Source of the DNA: Clostridia bacterium
Lineage (GTDB): Bacteria > Bacillota > Clostridia > Oscillospirales > Acutalibacteraceae
DNA: 47,670 nt
Direction: 5' to 3'
NCBI GenBank assembly: GCA_017379935.1
Contig: JAFNVC010000007.1
Location: forward strand, 1-47,670
Shown here: in pieces, positions 16,587 through 25,247 of the stretch
How positions within the stretch are numbered: position 1 is the stretch's first letter
Layout: each line of letters opens with the position of its first letter
Notes under the pieces: generated by a model
What the model was told of the DNA's origin: nothing
Databases searched by the model: none
The model's input: the letters and a program-made list of their open reading frames with translations, nothing else
Translations under genes and position numbers: made by a program

Positions 16587-17381
16587 TCAAATTGTAAACT
16601 CCCAATCCTTTTTCGGAGGATTGATAAATGCTACTCTTTCAAAATCCTTCGGGTTATGGCGTACAATATAATCAATATATGAATCTACCATCTCTGCTAT
16701 CAGAATATAGCCGGAAGGATTCATATGTCCGTACATAAAATAACGGTCTTTAAACTTATCATCAAAAGCAGGTCCGTATTTACCAAGATCGATTACAGCT
16801 GCGTTTTCGAAGTGTTCAGCAAGACGGTACAGCTCATTAGCAATAAGCTGTGCTCTCGGGTTACGGTTGCGTTCAGGTTCGTTCGGAAGAGTAACAAAGA
16901 AAAACTTAGCATCAGGACTTATCTCTTTGTAACGGGCAACAATCGCCGCATAATAACCGACAAACGTTTTTTCGTTCTCTCTGTAATTTTCTTTTATATC
17001 CTGTATCGAACCGATCGGCAGCTCGGTCTTGTTCATATCATTCGCGCCAAGTGCGATAACATAAGCCTGAGCGGCCTTTGCAGGATCCCAGAAGCCTTTT
17101 TCTTCTGCAAAGGACTCTATATACTCCCCTGCAGTCATTCCTCCGCGCGAGAAGCTGTACGCCTTAAGACCGTTTTTGCGCGCAATATGCTGCCCCCATG
17201 AATATTCAAAAAAATCGTGATAGCCCTTGCCGCCGTTTTCGTCACGGGATTCAAATTCTCCCGATGACATACTGTCTCCGACGAAGGCAATTGTTCTGAA
17301 AATTGAAGTATTCGAATAGCCGCTGACAAGGGAGTCAAGCGGTCTTTCGTTTTCTTTGTATAGCTTTTCGTTCCAGTTCAT
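16587..17381 (-). CDS. SGNH/GDSL-family hydrolase
   Basis: The 264-residue protein has the SGNH blocks: FVGDSMSSGE with the nucleophile Ser (block I), a Gly in SRGGMTAGEY (block II), ALGANDMNKTE with Asn (block III) and YGHMNPSGYILIAE with His (block V). Family members are esterases, often deacetylating sugars or cell-wall polymers. No signal peptide is seen, so it is probably cytoplasmic, unlike its operon neighbours. The ATG at 17381 follows AAGGAT; a TTG three codons upstream is rejected because it overlaps the spacer. It lies 12 bases after the GxGYxYP gene. Confidence 0.87.
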   Translation of the reverse strand: MNWNEKLYKENERPLDSLVSGYSNTSIFRTIAFVGDSMSSGEFESRDENGGKGYHDFFEYSWGQHIARKNGLKAYSFSRGGMTAGEYIESFAEEKGFWDPAKAAQAYVIALGANDMNKTELPIGSIQDIKENYRENEKTFVGYYAAIVARYKEISPDAKFFFVTLPNEPERNRNPRAQLIANELYRLAEHFENAAVIDLGKYGPAFDDKFKDRYFMYGHMNPSGYILIAEMVDSYIDYIVRHNPKDFERVAFINPPKKDWEFTI

Positions 17382-17393
17382 AAAAAACAATCC

Positions 17394-19079
17394 TTATTCG
17401 GGTTTTGCATTTTTGTGCGGTATATTTTCAGCAACTGCCGCAAGCAGCTCAGCAGCAGGAAGCACCTCGACGCCGTCATCAAGCTGACTTACAAAATACG
17501 CAAGATCATCCGGTCCTACTGTCCAAGGATGCACATTGATTACTGAATATCCGTTAATTGAATCGATATCTGCGGAATAGGAGTTAACAATTTCTGCCTG
17601 CTCCTTTAGCCACTCGTTATTGACCTGCGCCGCATCGCCCGAGGGATGCCAGAGTGAGAATCTGACAGACATAAACGGTTTATCATTCTCAAAGTAAACC
17701 TTACCGTGTCCGCCCGCATAATAATCGTCGTCAAACTGAAGAATACCGCCGTCAATATTATCATATTTAGCGAAATTCTTCAACTTATTTGTATAAACCC
17801 ACTCATCGTAAGCTGTTGCAGGAGGATCGTTAAGAAGCGTTACGATACGAAGTCCCGAATCAAGCATAGTAGCCGCAGTGCGGTCGGCAAACTGTCGGAT
17901 ATCCTTTGCAGACATAAACGAAATTCGTGCATAGCCTGCTCCTGACGGGCCCGAAATAAACGTATTGTTCATTTTGTTATTATCCTGCGCCTTTTTAACG
18001 GCAGTTGAAGAAAACTCCTTCATCTGCGGAGCAAAGGTCCAGGTGATCGGCGTATCTATATTATAGCTCTGCCATGTGTGATACTCGGCATAGCCGTTTG
18101 AAATCCACTGAGCATTGTCGCCGTCGCTGTATACAATTGCAACATAGTGCTTATCAGGGTTAAGCTCAGGTGCCTGTGCCTTCTGCGCCATAGGTGCAGT
18201 TTCAACACGATTACAGGTCAGTATGCTTGTGTTGAAGGAATGATCGGAGGGAATAACATAATGACCAAAGCGTGAAGCACACTGGGTATATTTAACCTCA
18301 TACTTACACCAGCCAAGAATCATTGAAGCGGGCTCAAGATCCTTAAAAAGACGATCTCGGAATGTACGAGCAAGATAATCGTCATCCTCAACATAGCACA
18401 TAAATATTCTCTGCTGAACAGCAAGGTCACGAAGACCCGAAGCCATCCAATAAAGATGAATCAGAACATCCTTACGGAATTCGTCCTTATGCTCTTCATA
18501 AAATTCGCGCTGTTGAGTGAAGTCAAGAGTATCATCTGTCAGGTCTTCCTTCTTCTCAAGTCCGATAGCTTTGACTCTTTCTTCAACTGACTGCGGAACA
18601 ACAAGCCAACCATATACAGTTGCGTAATTGAACGCCATATTTATCTGCTCGGTTGTGTCCGAATTGGTATAGAGAACATATCCGTTATCCTTAATATGAG
18701 AAAGATATCTCGGAATAAGATTTTCGAGTGTCCAGTTCTTGCCGTTTTCATCTGTGTAAAGAAGCTTAGCTCCTGCAGCCTCAAGATCTTTAAGCTCTGC
18801 TTCAGCTTCAAAGCCGCCAAAATTGATAAAAATCGAAGCTGCTTCTCTGCCTACCAGGCCCTGAAGAGACTGAATAGCTGCGCGCTCATCCTTGGATACT
18901 CCTCTAACAACAACTATTTCATCAGCAAGAGGCTTCTGTTCGAAGTCAGTAACAAGAGCTCTGAGCTCATCCTCACTCAAAGGCTCACGTATAAATCCCG
19001 GTATAAAAGAGGTTATACCGTTAGAAATGAACATAATAATCGACAGGAATAATGCAATTGTCGTTTTGATAAAAGCCAT
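17394..19079 (-). CDS. GxGYxYP-family protein with N-terminal membrane anchor
   Basis: An N-terminal hydrophobic segment (residues 3-28) acts as signal or anchor. The remainder resembles the GxGYxYP family of putative glycoside hydrolases found in gut Bacteroidetes and Clostridia: an N-terminal domain (about 50-290), the segment AIVYSDGDNAQW (about 314-325), then the signature region SGPSGAGYARIS (about 376-387), where the usual Tyr-Pro end is replaced. The reaction is not established for the family. Start at the ATG at 19079 behind GGAGGTATT. It leads a three-gene operon with an SGNH hydrolase and the Cys-elbow hydrolase, suggesting a joint role on an extracellular or envelope glycoconjugate. 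Confidence 0.75.
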   Translation of the reverse strand: MAFIKTTIALFLSIIMFISNGITSFIPGFIREPLSEDELRALVTDFEQKPLADEIVVVRGVSKDERAAIQSLQGLVGREAASIFINFGGFEAEAELKDLEAAGAKLLYTDENGKNWTLENLIPRYLSHIKDNGYVLYTNSDTTEQINMAFNYATVYGWLVVPQSVEERVKAIGLEKKEDLTDDTLDFTQQREFYEEHKDEFRKDVLIHLYWMASGLRDLAVQQRIFMCYVEDDDYLARTFRDRLFKDLEPASMILGWCKYEVKYTQCASRFGHYVIPSDHSFNTSILTCNRVETAPMAQKAQAPELNPDKHYVAIVYSDGDNAQWISNGYAEYHTWQSYNIDTPITWTFAPQMKEFSSTAVKKAQDNNKMNNTFISGPSGAGYARISFMSAKDIRQFADRTAATMLDSGLRIVTLLNDPPATAYDEWVYTNKLKNFAKYDNIDGGILQFDDDYYAGGHGKVYFENDKPFMSVRFSLWHPSGDAAQVNNEWLKEQAEIVNSYSADIDSINGYSVINVHPWTVGPDDLAYFVSQLDDGVEVLPAAELLAAVAENIPHKNAKPE

Positions 19080-19107
19080 AATAATACCTCCATTATTATA
19101 TAACAAT

Positions 19108-19136
19108 AATATAACATATTATTCTGAAAAAAACAA
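19108..19136 (-). promoter_or_regulatory. Candidate promoter of the GxGYxYP operon
   Basis: Minus strand: TTGTTT (19131-19136), 17-bp spacer, TATATT (19108-19113). The -35 abuts the stop codon of the upstream GH78-like gene. Confidence 0.5.
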
Positions 19137-21263
19137 TCAGCAGATTGTAACCTTCACACCTTCAGGCGCAGAAATTTTCGGTTTTTCACCATTCTTCATT
19201 TCACAGATAAGCTTACCGTAAGGAGTAAGTACTTCCGCTGTTGCAAAATCCAGTCCAAGCAATGATGGTGAAACCGAAATTTCCTTCATTCCCGCAGAAA
19301 TAATCTCAAGTCCCATAAGTGCCTTTGGCAAAGAGCAGAGCGGTGTTCCTCCCCATGCGTGGCTATGGTCAAAAGAATAGGTCGGCTCCGGAGGAATAAA
19401 GCCTTCAACAAGACCTTTGTGACAATCCTTAACCGGCTTCTTCCATTTTTCTATAATTTTAAGTGTATATTCATCACGCAAGCCGCAACGATAAACCGCT
19501 TCGAGAAAATAGTGCAGGAAATAAGGCTGACATTCGCCCTCAATTTCATCCTCCGCTATTTTACGTATAAGCCCGCGCGCCGTTTCATCATCACATACTC
19601 CAAAGCAAGCAGCAAGCACATTTGCATGCTTAAGATAATAACGCTTATCTGTATTGGGAGTCGTCCATTTCCATGACGAGGTAAACATTTCATCAAGAGT
19701 ACTCAATCCCATAAAATAAAGACCCTTTTTCTTATCATACAACAGACTGTTTATACTCTCACGCAGATTTTCGCGCTTTTCGGCACAGCGTCTCGCTTCA
19801 TACAAATCACCAAGAATACGGTAAAGCCCTTCAGCGTTATCAAGCGCAGTGAAATAAAACATATTAAGGCATGTCTGTCCCAGTGCCTTAGGCGGATGAT
19901 GCATTGAAATACCGTCAATATAGATCCAGTCAACGAACATATAATCAGGCGATTTTTCAATCAGTCCGTTTTCACCGACATATTTTTCAAAGCGCTCAAG
20001 AAGCTTTCTCAAGCCTTTTTCACACTTTTTTATTAATTCAATATTGCCCGTGAACATATAAACGTCATAGAGCATTTTAACCCAGATAAGACTATACGTT
20101 GTATGAAACATTCTTCCGTTTTCACGCTCAAGCATAACCGCTGTACGGATAAGATCGAATTCCGCAAGACGCATATCTCCAAACGAAAACGGAGTCATCA
20201 TACTTTCAATATTATAATCACCTGTGCAAGCCATAGGCTCACAATGACGAGGGCTGTCAAGATGATGTGTCTGACGACAGATTTTAAGAGTATGTTTACA
20301 TGTTTCCAGCACAAGGTTAATGTCTGCATCACTCGTATACGTGGTCGCCTCATCTCGTACGGGATAATGAGTTTCAAGAAAAGATACCGTAACCTCTGCC
20401 TCAGAGTCGGATTTATTCTTTGCATCAACAGCAATATTACCGGCACTATGCATAAAAAATCCGACATATTCTCCGTCTGCATTAAATATTACCTGTTCTT
20501 CATCTGAGTTTTCACTCGTCTCACGACACATCAGTCTGAGTTCAACCTCGCCACGTGCTTTTACCTTAACACGCAAAAAGCCGGCCCATATCTTATCAAA
20601 CTCCAGCACAACAGTCTTTTTCTCCTCCGGTGAAAGTGAGAAGGTACTGTTTTCAGCAAAAAGCTCATTTTCATCTCTGACAGGTATCAGTGATTGCTCC
20701 GCACGCCAGATATCTGCGGTTATTTCTGCATTTACAAAGTCATCCGGTGTAATTCTCCCATCAAATGAAAGCGGAGAAAGGTATGCGCCGTTTCTGCGTA
20801 CAAGCCAGCTTTCATCTGTTGAAACAGAGGTATATGTTCCGTCATCAAACATAAGAACAGCTGAAAGCATAAAGCCGCCGTGTCCCTTCGAATATTCACA
20901 AATCTGGACCGGCGTCATTTTAACACGCGCAAAAAAATCAAGCGTATCCGTTTCGGAGAAAAGCGTTGCTTCCGAATAATAGCAATTTTCGCGCACGGTT
21001 TCGTTACCTATAAAATCGCCGCCAACGCAGGCAGGACCCGTTGCCACTAAAGCACCGTTGCACATCAATCTGTAGGTTGTATCCGCACAGAAACGAAGCT
21101 CAGCACGAAGAATTTTCTTGGAAAACTTATATGTTTTTGCAAATTCAGCAACCGTAAAGGCATGTTCGCTCCTCTCGTGAAATCCGCTGATTACGGTTGT
21201 CTGATGATACGGATAATGCTTCTTCGGTAGCCATATCCATTGTGTTTTGTGCTGAACGGACAT
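19137..21263 (-). CDS. GH78-like alpha-L-rhamnosidase
   Basis: The 708-residue protein has N-terminal beta-sandwich domains (about 1-300) followed by an (alpha/alpha)6 barrel. At 334-350 HLDSPRHCEPMACTGDY corresponds to the family's conserved catalytic region (commonly DCPQRERLGWTGD), and DHSHAWGGTP at 632-641 matches the late conserved HSWGGTP motif. GH78 enzymes hydrolyse terminal alpha-L-rhamnose from plant or bacterial glycans. The catalytic motif is diverged (ERLGW replaced by CEPMAC), so specificity is uncertain. No signal peptide, hence cytoplasmic. The ATG at 21263 follows GCAGGTG; the earlier in-frame ATG at 21281 lacks a site. Confidence 0.78.
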   Translation of the reverse strand: MSVQHKTQWIWLPKKHYPYHQTTVISGFHERSEHAFTVAEFAKTYKFSKKILRAELRFCADTTYRLMCNGALVATGPACVGGDFIGNETVRENCYYSEATLFSETDTLDFFARVKMTPVQICEYSKGHGGFMLSAVLMFDDGTYTSVSTDESWLVRRNGAYLSPLSFDGRITPDDFVNAEITADIWRAEQSLIPVRDENELFAENSTFSLSPEEKKTVVLEFDKIWAGFLRVKVKARGEVELRLMCRETSENSDEEQVIFNADGEYVGFFMHSAGNIAVDAKNKSDSEAEVTVSFLETHYPVRDEATTYTSDADINLVLETCKHTLKICRQTHHLDSPRHCEPMACTGDYNIESMMTPFSFGDMRLAEFDLIRTAVMLERENGRMFHTTYSLIWVKMLYDVYMFTGNIELIKKCEKGLRKLLERFEKYVGENGLIEKSPDYMFVDWIYIDGISMHHPPKALGQTCLNMFYFTALDNAEGLYRILGDLYEARRCAEKRENLRESINSLLYDKKKGLYFMGLSTLDEMFTSSWKWTTPNTDKRYYLKHANVLAACFGVCDDETARGLIRKIAEDEIEGECQPYFLHYFLEAVYRCGLRDEYTLKIIEKWKKPVKDCHKGLVEGFIPPEPTYSFDHSHAWGGTPLCSLPKALMGLEIISAGMKEISVSPSLLGLDFATAEVLTPYGKLICEMKNGEKPKISAPEGVKVTIC

Positions 21264-21295
21264 AAAAGCACCTGCTTTCATAGATATTTGTAATG

Positions 21296-21324
21296 AGTAT
21301 ACCACAAACCATAGAATAAAGCAA
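21296..21324 (-). promoter_or_regulatory. Promoter of the GH78-like gene
   Basis: Minus strand: TTGCTT (21319-21324), 17-bp spacer, TATACT (21296-21301). Confidence 0.55.
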
Positions 21325-21354
21325 AGAAAATCCCCGTAGCGGTGTACGAGGATT
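21320..21354 (-). terminator. Terminator after the TrmH gene
   Basis: Minus strand: AATCCTCGTA pairs with TACGGGGATT (21345-21354 with 21329-21338, one G-U pair), followed by TTTTCTTTG. The T-run is moderate and overlaps the next promoter. Confidence 0.6.
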
Positions 21355-21369
21355 ACAGGATGATTATGC

Positions 21370-22188
21370 TTATATATCGCGATTTTTATTTCCTAGCTGA
21401 TAGAACGCTACCGCAGAAGCAGCGGCTACATTAAGCGAATCAACTCCGTTGTACATCGGTATTTTAACGGTAAAATCACAATCGGAGATGGTTTTATCAG
21501 AAAGACCGTCACCCTCTGTTCCCATTATAACAGCAAGTCTCTCTTCCTCCGACAGCCTCGGATCATCAATGGAAAGCGAATTATCCTTGAGTGCCATAGC
21601 AACTGTTCGGAAGCCCAAAGACTTTATCTCATCAAAAGTATCATCAGATAAAAACGTCCATTCTATCTGAAACACGGTGCCCATACTTACTCTTGCGGCA
21701 CGTCTGTACAGCGGATCAGAGCATCCGGGAGTCAGAAGCACAGCATCCATTCCCAGTGCGGCAGCAGAGCGTATTATCGCACCTACGTTTGTCGGATTCA
21801 TCACCTTATCGAGTATTACAATTCTGCTTTTATTTTCGCAGATCTCTTTAACCGTAGACAGTTTCTTCCTCTTCATCGCACAAAGCATACCTCGCGTAAG
21901 CTTGAAACCGGTCAACTGAGTCAGAACATCAAATTCTGCGCAAAAAACGGGAACACCTTTCATTTTTTCAAGTATCGGCTTACCCTCGCCATCTATATGC
22001 TTTTTCTCCATAAGGCACGAAACCGGCTCATACCCTGCATCAAGCGCCCGTTCAATAACCTTGGGACTCTCTGCTATAAACAAGCCCCTTTCGGGAAATT
22101 CCCTGTTAAGCAGCTGAACCTCAGTTAACCGGGCATAAACATCAAGCTCAGGTGCCAGAAAATCTGATATTTCAATAATTCTGTTCAT
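21370..22188 (-). CDS. TrmH/SpoU-family RNA 2'-O-methyltransferase
   Basis: The 272-residue protein has an N-terminal substrate-binding domain (about 1-100, FIAESPKVIERALDAG) and a SPOUT methyltransferase domain with the three conserved motifs: motif 1 NPTNVGAIIRSAAALG (Asn and Arg), motif 2 VIMGTEGDGLS and motif 3 IPMYNGVDSLNVAAASAV. It transfers a methyl group from S-adenosylmethionine to ribose 2'-OH in rRNA or tRNA. The exact target is unknown. The start is the ATG at 22188 behind GGAGAG. It lies 42 bases after the GH125 gene on the same strand; the functional link to that neighbour is unclear. Confidence 0.92.
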   Translation of the reverse strand: MNRIIEISDFLAPELDVYARLTEVQLLNREFPERGLFIAESPKVIERALDAGYEPVSCLMEKKHIDGEGKPILEKMKGVPVFCAEFDVLTQLTGFKLTRGMLCAMKRKKLSTVKEICENKSRIVILDKVMNPTNVGAIIRSAAALGMDAVLLTPGCSDPLYRRAARVSMGTVFQIEWTFLSDDTFDEIKSLGFRTVAMALKDNSLSIDDPRLSEEERLAVIMGTEGDGLSDKTISDCDFTVKIPMYNGVDSLNVAAASAVAFYQLGNKNRDI

Positions 22189-22230
22189 ATTACTCTCCGA
22201 TTGCAAAAAGAAATCTGACGTAGACACAGA

Positions 22231-23526
22231 TTAAATTACATTCTTTTCTATGCAATCAATCAGAAACTCACTTACTATTGTATTCGCCCACGCAAACCAG
22301 ACCCTTGTAAATTCATCCGGATTATCAACATTGAAGCCTTCGTGCATATACCACTCGCCTGCGTGAGTCGACAATATAAAATCAAGGAGCGTCTTTTTTT
22401 CCTGCAGATCTTCGGTTGTCAGTCCCTGCATTGCAAGAGCAATATGCCAGATATAATTTTGGGGAGTGTGCGGACTTCCGATTCCCTTTGCAGCCGTGCC
22501 TTCAAAATAAAAAGGATTAGCCTTTGAAAGGAGCATTTTTCTTGTATTCTGATATATTTCATCGCTAATATCACAATAGCCAAGATACGGAGCTGACATA
22601 AGCGAAGGTACATTTGCATCGTCCATAAAGAGTGTATTACCGTGACCGTCCACTTCGTACGCGTAAACTTTCCCGAACTCTTCCGTTTCAATGATTGCAT
22701 ATTTTCTGATACCCTCATCGATTTCGTCACGCAGAGTCAGCGCCTTGCCAGCAAGTTCTTCGTCGCCATAACCAGCAGCAACCATTTCCGCCATTTCCTT
22801 AAGAGCCACAACTGCAAACATATTGGCAGGAACAAGATATCCGTAAACGCAGGCATCATCACTCGGTCTGAAGCCTGACCATGTCATACCTGTGTATGCA
22901 ACGGGATTGCCCTTACCCTCGTTATGAAGAGTGTCACTGTACGGACAATTGTGACGGGTAAAACGGTACGGTGAATTTTCGTGATTCTGCTCAGTCCTCC
23001 ATGTATTCAGAATAAGCTCCATCGCTTTTTTAAATTCATCCGTAAACATAGCTTTATCATCAGTTATTTTATAATACTGATAAGCAAGATGTATCGCATA
23101 GCAAAGTGAATCTATTTCGTACTTACGCTCCCACACCCACGGGCTCATATCTGTAACATCATCGGTATGTCCGTGACCGTTGCCTTCAAAATTGAAAGCA
23201 TTGGCATACGGATCCATAACAACAGAATGCATCTGACGCGCAATCACCTTTGATATTACGGACTTTATCTCATCACACTCAAGCATTATCGGAAGATAAT
23301 TCTTAACCTGAGCAGCTGAGTCACGAAGCCACATTGCAGGAATATCGCCAGTTATAACGAACGCATCATTTTCGCTTATCTGAATAGTTGTTGTCCACGT
23401 GTTAACAAATGTATTATTAAAAAGCTTTTTAATATCCTCGCTATCGGTTTTCGAGAGAATCTTATCCATATATTCTCTCATTTTTGCAGGAACCGGATTG
23501 GTCGGTTCAGGTACTTTAACGCTCAT
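22231..23526 (-). CDS. GH125 exo-alpha-1,6-mannosidase
   Basis: The 431-residue protein matches the length and signatures of GH125: DIPAMWLRDSAAQVKNYL (about 62-79), MDPYANAFNFEGNGHGH, WVWERKYEIDSLCYAI, TGMTWSGFRPSDDACVYGY and HEGFNVDNPDEFTRVWFAWAN. These (alpha/alpha)6-barrel enzymes remove alpha-1,6-linked mannose, for instance from N-glycan cores or yeast mannan. No signal peptide is present, so it should act on imported mannooligosaccharides, as in other Firmicutes. The ATG follows GGGAGGA. It has its own promoter just after the initiator tRNA terminator and may be co-transcribed with trmH. Confidence 0.92.
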   Translation of the reverse strand: MSVKVPEPTNPVPAKMREYMDKILSKTDSEDIKKLFNNTFVNTWTTTIQISENDAFVITGDIPAMWLRDSAAQVKNYLPIMLECDEIKSVISKVIARQMHSVVMDPYANAFNFEGNGHGHTDDVTDMSPWVWERKYEIDSLCYAIHLAYQYYKITDDKAMFTDEFKKAMELILNTWRTEQNHENSPYRFTRHNCPYSDTLHNEGKGNPVAYTGMTWSGFRPSDDACVYGYLVPANMFAVVALKEMAEMVAAGYGDEELAGKALTLRDEIDEGIRKYAIIETEEFGKVYAYEVDGHGNTLFMDDANVPSLMSAPYLGYCDISDEIYQNTRKMLLSKANPFYFEGTAAKGIGSPHTPQNYIWHIALAMQGLTTEDLQEKKTLLDFILSTHAGEWYMHEGFNVDNPDEFTRVWFAWANTIVSEFLIDCIEKNVI

Positions 23527-23558
23527 CGCTCTTATCCTCCCGTTAATTGCATGGTATT

Positions 23559-23587
23559 ATTATATGGGGTACAGTCATAAAACGCAA
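23559..23587 (-). promoter_or_regulatory. Promoter of the GH125 gene
   Basis: Minus strand: TTGCGT (23582-23587), 17-bp spacer, TATAAT (23559-23564). Confidence 0.6.
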
Positions 23588-23604
23588 GTGTAAAGGTAAT
23601 TTTT

Positions 23605-23644
23605 ACAATAAAAAATCTCCGACACCCTATCAGGTATCAGAGAT
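23605..23644 (-). terminator. Terminator of the initiator tRNA gene
   Basis: Minus strand: a 12-bp stem with two G-U pairs, ATCTCTGATACC with GGTGTCGGAGAT (23633-23644 with 23615-23626), is followed by TTTTTTATTG. Confidence 0.88.
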
Positions 23645-23648
23645 CTTA

Positions 23649-23725
<77 letters not shown>

Positions 23726-23759
23726 ATATTTTATTGTGCGCTCTCTTGAGTGCTTGACT

Positions 23760-23788
23760 ATTATATACTGCCTTTTTGTATTTGTCAA
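23760..23788 (-). promoter_or_regulatory. Promoter of the initiator tRNA gene
   Basis: Minus strand: perfect consensus TTGACA (23783-23788), 17-bp spacer, TATAAT (23760-23765), as expected for a stable RNA gene. Confidence 0.85.
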
Positions 23789-23841
23789 GTGTTTTCTTAA
23801 AATATTTTATGCTTTTTTATTTTTATTTATTCCGTTTTTTG

Positions 23842-23870
23842 ATGACAATTAATTCTTTTTGTGATAGAAT
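23842..23870 (+). promoter_or_regulatory. Promoter of the sialidase gene
   Basis: ATGACA (23842-23847), 17-bp spacer, TAGAAT (23865-23870). The GTGATAGAAT context recurs at the deaminase promoter near 38033. Confidence 0.5.
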
Positions 23871-23910
23871 ATTAACAATTGTAAATCTGTTAAATAAAGG
23901 ATGATATTTT

Positions 23911-25200
23911 ATGAAGAATATTTTTGACCCTAATTTCAGAAAAATCAAGCCGACCGAGGGTAAGGACTACACAATTCCTCAGGTTGACCTGAGCGTTAAG
24001 CCCGACGGCCTTGACCCGAAATTCGACTATCTTTATGATCTGGTTACAGTTGACAACTCTAAGCCGTATCAGGCTCATCCCGACAGTGTTCTGCTGAAGA
24101 ACGGCAATATCCTTTGTATGTATCCCGCAGGCCACGGTAAGGGCGCTGTTATGACAAAAATCAGCACCGACGGCGGACGCTCCTGGACAGAAGAGTTAAA
24201 AAACAAGCCTGCAAGCTGGGATAAATCCCGCGAAACACCTACTGTTTACCGTCTTCAGTTTACTGACGGTAAGACAGCCGATAAAATCATTATGATTTCC
24301 GGCAATCCTAAGTGGCCGAAAGAGCCGACCTGCGGCGGATTCAACTATTCTCTCTCCTCTGACGAAGGTGAAACCTGGACTGAATTCGATCTTGTTTTCG
24401 ATAAGAAGAGCGATTTTCCGATTATCCCTATTGTTGCACTCGCAAGCCTTACTCAGCTTAAGGAAAACGGCAAGTTTGTTGATAAGTGGATGGGCTTTTT
24501 CCATAACCCTAATTTCAACAATTTCAAGACTATTCTTACTTTCGACGAAAACGGTAATCCGCATTGGAGCAAGCCGGAGAAATATTTTGCCGCACACCGC
24601 GACTACGAGGCAAGCTCTAACATGTGCGAGGTTGAGGTTGTCCGTTCCGACTTCGGCAAGGGCGATGAGCTTTGCCTGATTTCACGAAGCAACTCGAAGA
24701 AAATCAACTCACTCCTTTCCTTCTCACAGGACGAGGGTAAAACCTGGAGCCGTCCCGTAGAAGCACCGGCTGCACTTAACGGCGAGCGTCACAAGGCCGA
24801 CTATACTCACGACGGCAGACTCTTCATTACCTTCCGTTCTATCGAAAGAGGTCCGCGTGCGGCAAGAACAAAGCAATACGACTGGAGCAGTGAGGGTTGG
24901 GTTGCCTGGGTAGGTACTTACGACGACCTCAAAAACGGCAGAGAGGGTCAGTACAGAATCAAGATTGCACACACATATCTTCTCAAACAGACAGAGCCTC
25001 AGTATTCTGCAAATGCTGACACTGGATATTGCGGAAACGTTGTGCTTGAGGACGGAACGATCGTTACTGCAACCTATGGAATTTTTGACAACACAGACAT
25101 CGTAACATCACTTCAGGGTAAGCGTGAAGGCAGAACATATATTGCATCAAAGCGTATCCGTCTTGAGGATACAGACGAATTGGTAAAGTTAATTAAATAA
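23911..25200 (+). CDS. Sialidase-family (BNR repeat) protein, cytoplasmic
   Basis: The 429-residue beta-propeller protein has three clear Asp-box repeats, STDGGRSWTE, SSDEGETWTE and SQDEGKTWSR, and arginines in TFRSIERG that fit the sialidase arginine triad. Sialidases release terminal sialic acid; Asp-box propellers also include other exo-glycosidases, so the substrate is not certain. No signal peptide is present, unusual for a secreted sialidase and consistent with action on imported oligosaccharides. The ATG follows AAAGGATG. It is monocistronic, bounded by the tRNA region and a strong terminator. Confidence 0.82.
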   Translation: MKNIFDPNFRKIKPTEGKDYTIPQVDLSVKPDGLDPKFDYLYDLVTVDNSKPYQAHPDSVLLKNGNILCMYPAGHGKGAVMTKISTDGGRSWTEELKNKPASWDKSRETPTVYRLQFTDGKTADKIIMISGNPKWPKEPTCGGFNYSLSSDEGETWTEFDLVFDKKSDFPIIPIVALASLTQLKENGKFVDKWMGFFHNPNFNNFKTILTFDENGNPHWSKPEKYFAAHRDYEASSNMCEVEVVRSDFGKGDELCLISRSNSKKINSLLSFSQDEGKTWSRPVEAPAALNGERHKADYTHDGRLFITFRSIERGPRAARTKQYDWSSEGWVAWVGTYDDLKNGREGQYRIKIAHTYLLKQTEPQYSANADTGYCGNVVLEDGTIVTATYGIFDNTDIVTSLQGKREGRTYIASKRIRLEDTDELVKLIK

Positions 25201-25202
25201 GC

Positions 25203-25243
25203 AAAAACAGGCAGAGCTTCAATTGAAGCTCTGCCTGTAAGCT
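25203..25243 (+). terminator. Bidirectional terminator between sialidase and glycogen phosphorylase
   Basis: A 14-bp perfect stem, ACAGGCAGAGCTTC (25207-25220) with 25225-25238 and loop AATT, sits between two converging genes, with A-rich and T-rich flanks. Confidence 0.88.
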
Positions 25244-25247
25244 TTTA

